Source of the DNA: Antitrichia curtipendula
Taxonomy: Eukaryota > Streptophyta > Bryopsida > Hypnales > Leucodontaceae
NCBI GenBank assembly: GCA_951230915.1
Contig: OX579635.1
Span: 39,308,001 to 39,372,000 of the forward strand
Reading direction: 5' to 3'
DNA length: 64,000 nt
Shown here: in pieces, positions 33,811 to 45,110 of the stretch
How positions within the stretch are numbered: position 1 is the first letter of the stretch
How the letters are laid out: every line of letters begins with the position of its first letter
Position numbers and translations under genes: made by a program
The notes under the pieces: model-generated
Seen by the model: the letters and a program-made list of their open reading frames with translations, nothing else
What the model was told of the DNA's origin: nothing
Database searches by the model: none

Positions 33811-35763
33811 ATGACGAGCTTGAACGAGCTGTTGTGCCTGACACTGGAGGATCACACTGACGAGATTATCGCGGAGTACATTTGGATCGGCGGGTCGGGG
33901 ACCGACCTGCGCTCCAAGGCGCGCACGCTGCCGAAGCCCGTGACGGACCCCAAGCAGTTGCCCAAGTGGAATTACGACGGCTCCAGCACGGGTCAGGCAC
34001 CCGGCGCCGACAGCGAGGTCATTCTGTACCCGCAGGCCATATTCCGCGATCCCTTCCGCAGGGGCAACAACATTCTGGTGATTTGCGATGCGTACACGCC
34101 GCAGGGCGTGCCCATCCCCACCAACAAGCGCTTCGCGGCCGCGGAAATCTTCAACACCAAGGAAGTCTCCTCGGAAGTCACTTGGTAGGAAGCCCCTGCC
34201 CTGTCTCTTGGCTCTTCTCTAGCTTCGCAATTTCGTCCACAAATTGTCTGATTTTGTCACTTTTGCGAGGGTTTGCTGTGGACGCTTGCCTCGCTTTTTG
34301 TACTTCCGACATGTTTTGTTCGCGAAGTTTCCAGTTTTTCTTTTTGCATTGGAGATCTGAAGGTTTTGCTCGCAATTGGTTTCTTCGCGAGATTTTTCGT
34401 TATCTGTGTCGACTGTGACACTGAGGGCTCTTCAAAAGCTGGATCTTGGTTGCATTTATTGCGTGTTGGTCATGAGTAACTGATTTCATTTTAGTTTCTG
34501 AATTTTCTGCTCTGTTCTGCACGACCAATCTCTCACAGCCGATGAAGCGTTTTGTGTGTGGAAGTTTTCTCTGCGGAAGCTTTCGTCGTTTGGAAGCCCT
34601 CCAGTTGTTGTCTGTCTGACTGACCGATGTTTGCACACGTCGTCTCATATGCAGGTACGGATTGGAGCAGGAGTACACTCTGTTGCAGAAGGATGTGAAA
34701 TGGCCTCTGGGCTGGCCCTTGGGCGGGTATCCTGGTCCCCAGGGCCCTTACTACTGTGGCACCGGCGCTGACAAGGCGTGGGGCCGTGACATCGTGAACG
34801 CGCACTACAAGGCGTGCTTGTACGCGGGCATCAAGGTGAGCGGTATCAACGGCGAGGTGATGCCCGGGCAGTGGGAGTTTCAAGTGGGTCCTTCCGTGGG
34901 GATTGCCGCCGCGGACGAGTTGTGGGCGGCGAGATACATCTTGGAGCGCATCACCGAGATTGCAGGAGTGGTGCTGTCGTTGGATCCCAAGCCCATCGAG
35001 GGAGACTGGAACGGCGCCGGATGCCACACCAACTTCAGGTGGGATTTGCTTTTGAATCTCACTTCCCTCTGTGGTGCCGAAAATGTCTTCTCCATTGCAA
35101 AGTCTTGTCTGTGTCATAAATTGGAATCTCCATTGGAATCTTCCCTTCGTGACGTAAATGTGTTCTCCATTGGAAAGTCCTCTTTCTCCGTCACTGTCTT
35201 CTCTACTGGGAAATTCTCTTTTGCCGTGAATGTCTCCTCCATTTTAAAGCATCGACTCTTTGTTTGTGTTTTTGATGTCTTCTGCATTGGTAAATCCCCT
35301 TTTTCGTTGATGTCTTCTCCATTGTTTTCTGCTTTGACCATTTCGTAGGCTTTGCTTTGCTGGCTGAGTTGCTGTGATTCCCTGCTGGTCGGTTGTTGGA
35401 TGGTGTAACTGACGTTCTTTTCGTTGTCATGGTCGCAGTACGAAGTCGATGCGTTCCACTGGCGGGTTTGATTTGATCAAGAAGGCAATTGAGAAGTTGG
35501 GTTTGCGGCACAAGGAGCACATTGCCGCCTACGGCGAAGGCAACGAGCGACGCTTGACCGGCAAGCACGAGACTGCGGACATGAACTCCTTCTCGTGGGG
35601 TGTGGCCAACAGGGGCTGCTCTGTCCGCGTGGGTCGTGACACCGAGAAGGACGGCAAGGGCTACTTCGAGGATCGCCGACCTTCTTCCAACATGGACCCT
35701 TACGTGGTGTGCGGCATGATCGCCTACACCACCCTCCTGTGGAAGCCCGAAGCCTCCAAGTAG
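33811..35763 (+). CDS. Cytosolic-type glutamine synthetase (GS1, EC 6.3.1.2)
   Basis: The enzyme condenses glutamate and ammonium into glutamine with ATP, the main entry of ammonium into organic nitrogen. Three exons, 33811-34184, 34655-35038 and 35439-35763, with GT-AG introns in matching phases, give 360 residues, the usual GSII length. Motifs: [20 protein letters not shown] at the N-terminus, [14 protein letters not shown] (residues about 52-65), [76 protein letters not shown], and [20 protein letters not shown]. There is no N-terminal targeting extension, so a cytosolic location is inferred. Exons are much GC-richer than the flanks. Only two introns are present, fewer than in flowering-plant GS1 genes as I know them. 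The start is the first ATG in the frame and fits the family N-terminus. Confidence 0.97.
35083..35340 (+). repeat. Degenerate ~36-bp tandem repeat in GS intron 2
   Basis: Within intron 2 the motif 'atgtcttctccattgnaaa' followed by a pyrimidine-rich tail recurs with starts near 35083, 35122, 35158, 35194, 35230, 35275 and 35310, mostly 35-36 bases apart. The unit length is near a multiple of three, which keeps an open frame running from exon 2 into the intron. That frame lacks any glutamine synthetase similarity after residue 252 and is not a coding extension. Confidence 0.8.
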
Positions 35764-36260
35764 ACTTTGCACTTGCGATCATTCTTGGATCGAATCTGGA
35801 TTCCCGATTTCCCAGTTGATTCTCCTCGTAGGGTTACTACTCGCATGTTTATAGATGTGGTCATTTGTCTTGCCTCTTTCGGTGGATGCTGCATTGCATT
35901 CTGGACTTTCCGTTGCTCGTGAGGAAGGGAATGACTCCTGTTTCGCTTCACGCTTCACGCTCTTACTCTTTTCCAGATGCTGGAATTTTCGATGCACATG
36001 ATGGATTGTGTTGTTTCTCAGGCTGGTCGGCTCAATGACTGCAATAAAGATAGTACTCTAGCATTCATCTATGACTTTTGTGGATACATGTATGGTTGCT
36101 TTTGTACGTTTTTTGTTGGCGTGACGACGAGATTGGATAGGAATTGCGTGACGCTTGTGTTGGATGGAGCTGAATGTGGACAGTAGAAGGAATGTCTTCG
36201 TGCATTGTTGGTACATTGGTTCTGGAAGGCGAGCATTGATATCATGTCTTTAGATATTTC
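35764..36260 (+). other. Probable 3' UTR of the glutamine synthetase gene
   Basis: The stretch after the TAG at 35761-35763 has intermediate GC content, distinct from the AT-rich repeats further on, and includes an 'aataaa' at about 36043-36048 that could serve as a polyadenylation signal. No coding similarity is visible. The extent is a guess from composition. Confidence 0.4.
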
Positions 36261-39200
36261 CATAACCTGGAAAGTTGTAATTGAAGGAATGTCTGCTCAA
36301 CTCCCCTCCACCGATCCTCGTTAGTTGTGAACCGCTTTACGTGACTGTAGGATGGCAACCAAAAGGAAGACCTGGAAAGGAAAGACCTGAAAGTCTCGAC
36401 ATTCACTCTTACGAGTGTGCATGGCGTTCCAAGTTTTCAACGAGTGGTTAGCGCCCTGTCTTGTTATGAGCTTTTGGTACTTCCCACTTGGAATGAACTC
36501 AGAATAATTGTGCCAAAAAAAGAATGTGGATACCTTTACTATGCAATCAAAGGAAAATCTGGATTCCTTTTGCATGAGTGTCGATGGACCTTATCAAGGA
36601 CTGTTTGGTTTTCAGGCAACACTATTTGGGATGAAAATTTCGTCAGAATTTCGTCAGAAATCAGGCCCCCAACGGCCCCGATTTGATTGTGCAGACGAAG
36701 TCCGAGGTCTAACTCCGCAAATATACATATTTAACGCACGAATGTGTGTGCAGATGGTTGACATTTGGACCACCCATAGCATTGTATAACCAGGCAATGC
36801 TCCTCCCCATGCTTGGAAGGTATTATGCTTTTAGCTGCGTGAGAGGAACTTATCAGTTATTGATTCAAAGGATTGGGGTTGGTTGAGGACCCATCAATAA
36901 GACAAGTTGGTTCACTGTAGGGATCCCCTTTTCAAGGATGCAAAAGGGACCTCTCCCTCATTGGTAAACAATGTTCTGCGGCCTAGTCAGAGAAAGGGAA
37001 TATGGGTGAGAGTTGCAAATGTTTACGTCTACTTGCCTTTGTGGAGGGCTAATATAATAATATAAAAGTGTTGTGTTCACTAGATTGGAAGACAAGATAA
37101 CCTGCAGTGTGTGGCTATGCTTTGACTCAACGGTTGTTCCAGATTGAAAGTGGAGGCTGTTATCATGTGTTGCTGTTGTAAAATAATTGATATGAATTCG
37201 TGAGGTCCAGCACAAAGCTCTCTCCAACACCGAATTCCTGAGATTTTCTGTCACCCAGAAGAATTGCAAAAGTTTTCGAAATGAAGTATGTGCACATCCC
37301 GCCGTCCGTTCCGACCAAAAAAACAGAAAAAACACTCGGCCATGAAACTGAATTCGTCCCCAGCACAGCACAGCACTGCAGCTTCAATCCAGTTATGACG
37401 ACTCAAATCGCAAGGACGATAGGAAAAGGGACAGGATGCAGAGACAGAGGGCTAGACTGCAAGAGGAGAAAAATAGCCCCGAAGCACGAGAAAATGGAGA
37501 AAATAGACCCCCCAAATCAAAGAAAATCCTACCAAAACTTGCCTCTTAGGCTAGTTTTTGTGAAACCCAAGATTTTTGTGGAACCCATGATTTTTTCTTG
37601 TTGCTTGGTTTTCATTGAATTCTGGAAATCCCAACCTCTCGACAACGCGGTCTACCATTCAATCTTGAAAGTGAAAGTTGCTTTTAGATAACATTCCCAA
37701 TGATTAAAAGCTAAGAAAAGAAACCTAGGAATTGAGTCACCTTGGAAGGACATGGAACCCTATCACCAAGGTAGTCATCAAAAATTCTCTAGAAGGAATA
37801 GGTGTACTCTTCGTTTCCACGAACTTTTTTTCTAATGCGTCCTTGCCGTGATAGTCATTTATTGGACACTTTTAGATCTTGGTGTCCTACCTTGGTTGAT
37901 TGATCTACAAGTTTTCCTTTACCATATCCTCCAAACTACAACACAATTTTATAGCAAAGAAAACACCTCTGCAAATTTCACATAGAAAATTACTTCAAAA
38001 AAAAGACTCCAAGACAAATGCCTATATTTAGGATTTAGGAGTGTCGACAAAGATTTTGCAATTAGTGGAATAGTGGGACACTTTGGTGAAATTTAGGCTT
38101 GAAAAAATTAGTAAGTAGAAAGAAATAGAGAATGATTTATAAATACTAAACTGTTAAAATTTTATTTATAGAATTGAAAAATGTAGATCCTAATGGTTCC
38201 AATGTTGTCACAAACAATTTACATCCTATAATTTTATTTTATTTTCAAAAATATTGAAAATTTAGTTAAATAAAGAACCTTAAAGTTTATTTTAGAGTGG
38301 ACATTCCATAACTACCTACGCACTAAAACTCCTCATAACTTTATCTCATTAATCAAAATAGAATGATTAAAAGATTTTCATGTATATATAATTCTAGAAA
38401 ATCAATTTCAAACTTTTATTCTTCAAAAAAGTGATTTTTTCTGAGTTGCCCAATGCCTATGTTTACATGGTTCAATTTTTATTTCGAAAACATTATTTTC
38501 ATTCCAATCTAATGAATGCACAAGAAAATGGCAGGTTTTGAAATATTTCCCAATTCAATAGGGAATAAAATTGAAGACACAACACATACTCCCTATCCTT
38601 TAACATATTCATAACTTCAATACAACAAATAATATAGTTTTGTAAGCAAATAATATAGACTTTCCATCATCTTACATATTTATTTTGCAACTTCTCTAAG
38701 ATTGACTACAAAGAAGTAAGAAAATTAATGATGGGAAGTAAAATTAGCTAAAAAGATACAATCATATAAATGATTGAGGAATAGATCACGAGGATACATT
38801 ACACATTGAGAGTTTAGAGCACATTGTATATAAGAAAGAGAAACAAAAATAGTGTATTTACATAGCTTGGTCTAATATTTCAATTAAATATTTGTAATGA
38901 AATTTTTAGATACAAATACATGTGAATTATTTGATAAGATATTTATATTTGGAAAAAAGATTGTTCAAATCATTTCTTTAGTATCAATTGTTGATTCATT
39001 TTTATAAATTTCATCCATTACAAATTACAAGTCATTTTTAGTTTTAATTATAAAAATCTAAAAAACTTGATAATTTTTAAAATATGATATTCAATTTTTC
39101 CTTATTGTGACTAGTGCAGATTAAATTTAAAGAGACAAGATTGTTAATCAATAACACATCTTTTTTTTTGTAGAGACAAAGAGTTTGACTGTTGGCTTTT

Positions 39201-39625
39201 GGCTTTTGACTGTTGGCTTTTGGATTTTTTGTAGAGACAAAGATTTTGACCTACTTCTTGAATTCAATTAAGTTTGTCACATGCTAGAGCTAATTTCATA
39301 GTTCCTAACAAAATCCTCCAAAGAAAGGGAGGATGATGGAATTGTAATTTCTAATATGTTTATCCCACCTAAATGTTAGATGTGTGGCTTGTATTAAGAT
39401 ACTCGGACAACTATAAAAGTCTAATCACCTTTGAGAGTTTTTCACAACGACTACAAAAGGAAACCTAGAGTTGGTCAGTGGGGAGTATGGGATTTAACTT
39501 AGATTGCCTTTCAAGCAATGGACTCATAAATGTTTTTCGGTCAATTTTTAATTAAGTGATTCTAAATGAAAAGGGAGGAACAATCTTAATCACCTCAATA
39601 CATGTCCTAACATCTCACAAATAAT
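36261..39625. other. Intergenic DNA without recognisable genes
   Basis: The 36.3-37.7 kb part has moderate GC content and overlapping antisense open frames of up to 137 codons (minus 37371-36958, plus 37281-37691) without domain motifs or splice context. From 37.7 kb it is AT-rich. 38300-38450 is a fragment of the TTAA-ended MITE family. 39170-39245 has a small direct repeat ('tgactgttggcttttgg' twice, with 'gtagagacaaag' on both sides). No RNA gene was seen. Confidence 0.4.
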
Positions 39626-40226
39626 CTAACTCCTAAGGGACCAGGTGTGTGTGAACATAATCCTTGTTTTCTTGACTAACTCTTATAACAAGCATAATTC
39701 TTCATTCGTGTGGAATAATTTTGATAATTGCCATTGTTCAAATGAAACAAAACTTAAACAACTATCCTATAAAAAATAGTTAAAAAAAAGTGCACAATAT
39801 TTGAAAAAATGCCACCATTGACAAGATTGATGAAAGATGTTCAGTGAGGGAGTACTTTGTATGTACACTGAATTCAAAATGTTGAAATCAGAATGCTCAA
39901 AAGTGCTCCAAAAATTCTGATTTTTTTTCACATGTGCATATCATCATAATATTGATGTGTAAATTTTAATCAAATCATTTTGACATGTAGAAAAAAGATA
40001 TGAGAATGTGAAGTCACGGCCCACAATGCCATTTTTATTCTCAAAAATTTCACCAAAAATTTCACACTCAATCATTTCTCGATTGGAGTGCACCATTTGA
40101 TTCAACAAAAAAAAATATAGAGTCTCTTTGTTGCTTATGGACTGTTAATGAGGTTTACATATCAATTTTTTTTACAAATGTAGTTGTAGAAGCCATGTGG
40201 TGACCACATGGTCCTTTAGGGGTTAA
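39626..40226. mobile_element. ~600-bp diverged member of the TTAA-ended MITE family
   Basis: The left end 'ctaactcctaagggaccag' and the right end 'tggtcctttaggggttaa' are inverted copies with a few changes, matching the TTAACCCCTAAA-type termini of the 23168-23755 element but with GGACCA in place of GCCCCG. The size is also close to 600 bases. The interior is AT-rich and much diverged. This looks like a sister subfamily. Confidence 0.6.
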
Positions 40227-40450
40227 GACAACCTTGTACACCAAAATCTTCCCAAAAATGACCAATAGAGCCCAAATAGAGTCTTAACGGAGAATTACAG
40301 CACACATCAACACCACAATAATCCAATTTCCTGCATGCATTGACTTCTATGAATTTTGTATTTCACTTGAATTCCAAAGTCTAATTCTAAGGTAAGATTC
40401 CCTTCAAAATCATCATTGAAGCCTATGGTCCATGCACTCTAATCAAGTTA

Positions 40451-41448
40451 GAGCATCGCCACCGTGACACAGCCAAAAACTCACGGCAAAAGTCCTTTGC
40501 CAGGTTCATTTAGCCAATCGGGCATAATGTCTTTGAAATCCCCCACTGTGACACACCATGTGGACCCGAGACCATTAATGGGAAAGCTAGAAAAATAGAT
40601 TGTGGGACCGTTAATATAAAAGCAACATTCTAATCTTTAATTAGAGAAACTTTACAACTTACTAGGTAAAAGATGAAACTTTTCATGTGTATTTATTTAT
40701 ATCAAGCACATATTTATTAATATCAAACATATAGAGTAATATCAATTTTTTGCTTTAAGTATGAGTTTTGAATTAATTTTAGACCCTACTTCCATACATA
40801 ACTAAGAGATTAAAAATAAAAGTCTATCTTTACATGTATTTTTACATATATAATATTTGTTTATATTTTTAATTTCTTTTTGTCTAGGATACCCTAAACC
40901 CTTCCCAAGTATGTGGGGTGCATTGTGTGAAGGATTGCTTCCAAAGCATCCTCACATATTTGGTCGGGATAAATTAGAAGAAGGGAGTTTATAGAATTTT
41001 TTATTTTGGATTTCAATTTTTTTAATCTAGGATTTATTAAACCCTTCCCCAAGTATATGGGGTGCTTTGTGTGAAGGATTGCTTCCAAAGCGTCTCCACA
41101 TACTTGGATGGGATAAATTAGAAGAAGGGATATGACTTCCCCTCCCTAACTTACCCCCATGCATGGCTACTCCGTCCATCCCTACGCCCTCCTAACACTG
41201 CACAGTCACCCCTTGCCATCAATACACAATCCCACCCAACAAGAAAACACGGAAGATACTAAAAAAGTAATGACATCGGGCCTCTCTTCAAATCTCACCG
41301 TCCACAAGAAGCTGAGGGAAAAACACCTATTTATCTCATGCCCAGTGTTTCAAAGTCCATTGGCCATGCCACAGTGGGGGGTGATTAGGGTTCCGGCCAC
41401 GGCCCATGCCATCCTGGCCATGAAGACCGGGCTACGGTGGCGATGCTC
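40451..41448. mobile_element. 1.0-kb element with GAGCATC ends, inverted relative of 26.2 kb copy
   Basis: The left terminus 'gagcatcgccaccgtgacac' and the right terminus 'gctacggtggcgatgctc' lie between TTA target copies (40448-40450 and 41449-41451). Its sequence follows the 26249-27535 element in reverse orientation: the right-hand GC-rich block of one matches the left-hand block of the other. A plus-strand frame (41159-41539) shares peptide words such as 'SGLSSNLTVHKKLREKHLFI' with the other copy. No transposase motif is seen, so both are treated as non-autonomous. A 60-100 bp internal direct duplication ('tgtgtgaaggattgcttcca' twice) lies at 40.9-41.1 kb. Confidence 0.8.
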
Positions 41449-43572
41449 TTATAACCATAAAATTCAGTATACTGTGACATGCAAAATTTCCTTCAAATCT
41501 ACCATTAGGACACCACAATGGGCCCTAATTGAGCCATGACCTCAAAATTCCAGCACACAATCACATACACTTCCCACTCACACAACACATACATATCACA
41601 ATTTGACCAAAAATCCATGAGCTCATTTGCAATTCATCCAAACCCTAATCACATAGCCCAAGAAAACCAACAAGTTTATAAAAGATGCAATAAAAATTAC
41701 AAGTTAAAAAAGTACAAACTTTGAAAGAAGAGTACCCTAAGCTAGAGTCAGATTTGTTAAAAAATAATTCAAATATAATTAAATATGGCATCTAATAAAA
41801 TTTTCAAAAATTGCAACATGAAAAAATTGAATAGTGTCAAAAATATTAATGAAAATAATCTTAATCTTCAAAAACATTACAAAGCTGAAGCTATGAATAT
41901 TGGTAAAGCTGTGAGTACTGCTGAAGGTTAGGGAGTATTTTTTAACTTTGCTAAAGATGACAAAATATTGCAAACCAAATAAAATAAAATTTCAAAAATT
42001 CTAGATCAAGTTAAATAAAGGAAAATCAACCAAAAAATAAATGATTTCATATGGGATCTAAAACATTTGACCCCAACGTATAGTAACCTTGAATCCCATA
42101 GTAGACCATTTGCCACAAAAATGGCCATTGCATCTTCATCCTTACTCCAAATAAGGCAAACTTGTGCTTCTTGAAAAGCCAACTTCAAAGTGCACCGCCC
42201 TCCAAATTTCAACTTATTTCACCTAGCCATTCTTTCATTGTTGCTTGCCAAAGTTGTCAATCTCCAATTGAAGTGGCAACTGACCTCCTTGCACTAACTT
42301 TGCCGCCCCATCCTCATCTTTGCTTCAATTTCGTCGAGCCTTAATTTTTGGAAAGTTAACTTGTAGATTTGCCATCTTTCAAGAATTCCAACTTGTTTTG
42401 CTTTGCTGTTTTCTCGCTATTGCTTCAAGGCTATTCCTCACCAAAGTAACAATTGACCTTTTAATCTAATTTCTCCTCAAAATCTTAAATTTAATCACCA
42501 CTTTAGTTCTCAATCCAAAAAGAGATGATGACCTATTTGGCAAATGTTTGTTTTGACAGCCTGATTCATTCACTAATCTCTCTAATATCTTAATGTTTAT
42601 TTTTTACCAAAATTTTGCAAGAGCTCTAAAAAACACATATACACACCAAAGTTGATAGAAGACTCCAAACCCTCATTTTTAATATAACCAAAATCCCTAA
42701 CGGACTAATTTCCATAACTACTTTCATCTGCCTCTAATTTCTATGAAATCACTAATTCGTGCAAAATGCATCAAATTATCTTTAATTTTATTTTCTACTT
42801 CTAGTCTTTTGTTTTGAAATCATTTTATTTTTTATTCTTTATTTATTTGCAATTTGATTGTAGTCTAATTTTCTCCCTGTAGTATTTTATATCTATTTTT
42901 GTTTTCATATTTTTGTGTTTGTTATCTGTTTAATTTTTGTTTTGATTTATTAATATTTTGATTTTGATTTTATCAACATTTTACCATTAGCCTTATTTGG
43001 TAATCTACCAAATTTTGCTTAAAGCATTTTTAGTTTAAAATTTATTTATTTTTTCCTAGAATTTTTCCTTCATTTTCTCACAATTGCATTTACTAGATTT
43101 CTACCCTAACTCCCCCATGTTTCTATCCCTATGTAATCAAAACCTTCCCAACTGGAGGTTGTAGTTTACTTAGCAATACTAACACTTCCGAAATTGTAAA
43201 TTCATGCATAATGTTTAGATTTTCCCCTTTCAAGGAATTGAACTAATATGGTCGTTCACATCACCCTAAGTACATTTGATGCTACAAATTAAGACTTGGA
43301 TTTTTGTAAACAAGTATATCAACAGAATAAAAATATACACCTAAAGAACCAAAGTTTTTCAATTCTTTATTGAGGAATGGGAGTAGATTCCTATGATGTT
43401 AAGTTTTATTGTGATTTTTGAAACTTTTTTCAATTTTTTTTATAATAGCTTTATAGAAATATAATATTTATTTCAATTAGTGCCCAAGAGCAAAGTCATA
43501 CCTTCTAAATACTACATACATGAGCATATCCTTGCCTCCAAATAATAGTTCAAAAAATAATATAGTTTTTAT
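41449..43572. other. AT-rich intergenic DNA without genes
   Basis: Only short low-complexity open frames are visible. A moderately GC-richer patch at about 42050-42360 has no motif I recognise. From 42.7 to 43.1 kb the sequence is dominated by T-rich simple-sequence drift ('ttttgttttgatttattaat' style). Confidence 0.45.
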
Positions 43573-44475
43573 TTTAATCCCTAAAGGATGAGCATGCATT
43601 TCTTGGTGACATGCATAGAAATTATGGGCAAGTACGTATGACTCAAGATTTTCATATTTTAGGCTGAAATTTTAGTAGGAGGAGGGGACGAGTAATGTCT
43701 TTTCATATATACTAAATTTCATAACATTTGAAAATGTGAGTCAAAAGTTATGGCCTAATACAATATTTTTTCAAAATAAATCACTTTTTTTAGAAAAAAA
43801 AATTTTGAAATTGGTTCTCTAGAGTTATATACACATGGAAAGCTTTGAATCATTCCATTTTCATCAATGAGTCAAAAATTATGAGGAGTTCTATTTGCAG
43901 GCAGTTATGGATTCTCTATTCTAAAATAAACTTTAAAGTCCTTTATCTTGCTCAATTTTCAATATTTTTTGAAAAAAATAAAATTATAGGATGTAGATTG
44001 TTTATTAGAACATTGCAACCACCGGGATTGGCATTTTTCAATTCCATAACCAAATTCTTAACAATTTTGTATTTTGAATCATTTTCTATTCCTTTCTACT
44101 TACTATTTTTTTCCTATATGTCGTACAGTTCCAAATCATCTGAATTTTTTCAAGCATGTAGACAATTTGCCTTGAAGAATGACTCCAAAGAAGCACCACC
44201 ATTTTGAACTTTTTTCATACAAATCTGATCTTGTGAAGTGTAGCTACCCGGCTTTCTGAAGGGCTGAAAAAAAGGGTTATGTCACCTCAAACACTAATAT
44301 CTTAGAATCCTTGCAGGAAAATTTTGAATTTTTTACTACATGTTCTCAAGTCAGCATACTACAAAATCATACGATTAAATTTGTCAAAAAAAGTTCTTTT
44401 TTCTAAAATTTGGTACTTATACTAGAAATAACAATTTTGGAGCACTTGGGTTGAAAACATAGTCAAGAAACTTAC
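43573..44475. mobile_element. Longer diverged relative of the TTAA-ended MITE family
   Basis: It begins with 'ttaatccctaaaggatgag', equivalent to the family left terminus. The middle contains 'catggaaagctttgaatcat', 'tccattttcatcaatgagtc' and 'aaaaattatgagg', the family block also seen at 23.45, 24.15 and 38.35 kb. The right part carries 'actaatatcttagaatcc', 'tttttactacatgttctcaa' and 'catacgattaaattt', which parallel 23.57-23.66 kb. A clear right terminus is not visible, so the end is approximate. Confidence 0.55.
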
Positions 44476-44769
44476 AGAATTAAAGTTGCCCTATGCTATT
44501 TCTAGAGTTGTCTAAAGTAGTGCTACGAGTCTTCTAACAAGGGATGAGAATTTTCCCTCCCCTCCGTACTCAAGGATATAAAAACTTGCCTCCTAGTTTG
44601 GGTTATCCATTTTGTTATTCATAACCTCTTCTATTGAATTTGAGGTTTCTAATTCCAAGCATGAACTCAAATTTTGCAAATTTGTTATTTTGAGGTGAAT
44701 AATTTATTCTTGCATTTTTCGTAAAGCAAAATTTTGAAGCTTTACTCCAAATTTACGCCTTATCAAAGA

Positions 44770-45110
44770 AGGCTCACAACACTAATTATATAAAAGAATC
44801 CTTGTTTTCCTCCACATTTCATACTAATTTATATAATCAATAAAATGATGAAAAAGATATTTTTGAGTTCCAATTATGTACTTGCTTATGTGGAGATGGA
44901 GATGCTCTTGATACATAAGGTAGGTACACCCAAAATTGCACCTTGCCTTAAGATTGCCATCATGCCTTTGTGTACGTTTCTAAAATCATTGTGTACCTAT
45001 GTAGAAGAAACAATTTTAGAACCTCTACTAGAAAAAACTTTGGCTCTTCCTAATTTTTGCATATGGTATCCAAATGTCACATTCTAGGGTACGTTGCAAC
45101 CTCCTACCAC
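44770..45110 (+). repeat. Dispersed repeat with relic reading frame, copy 2
   Basis: The plus-strand frame 44845-45087 gives 80 residues ending 'NFCIWYPNVTF', with 'VGTPKIAPCLK' and 'YVEETILEPLLEK' before it. The minus strand of 49.5-49.77 kb encodes a similar series ('VHPKSYPACLK', 'FVEETTLERLSKKNFEM'). Two diverged copies keeping similar words at peptide level suggest an ancestral coding segment. I do not recognise the family. This copy is in the orientation opposite to the other two. Confidence 0.5.

Noticed and set aside
33882..34418. Plus-strand ORF of 178 codons in GS exon 1
   Set aside because: Shifted-frame shadow of the true glutamine synthetase frame that runs into intron 1.
34533..35117. 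Minus-strand ORF of 194 codons
   Set aside because: Antisense shadow of GC-rich glutamine synthetase exon 2, where stop codons are rare on the opposite strand.
35203..35772. Minus-strand ORF of 189 codons
   Set aside because: Antisense shadow of glutamine synthetase exon 3 plus the intronic repeat.
37281..37691. Plus-strand ORF of 136 codons, with an antisense ORF of 137 codons overlapping
   Set aside because: Two overlapping frames of equal length on opposite strands, no motif and no splice context.
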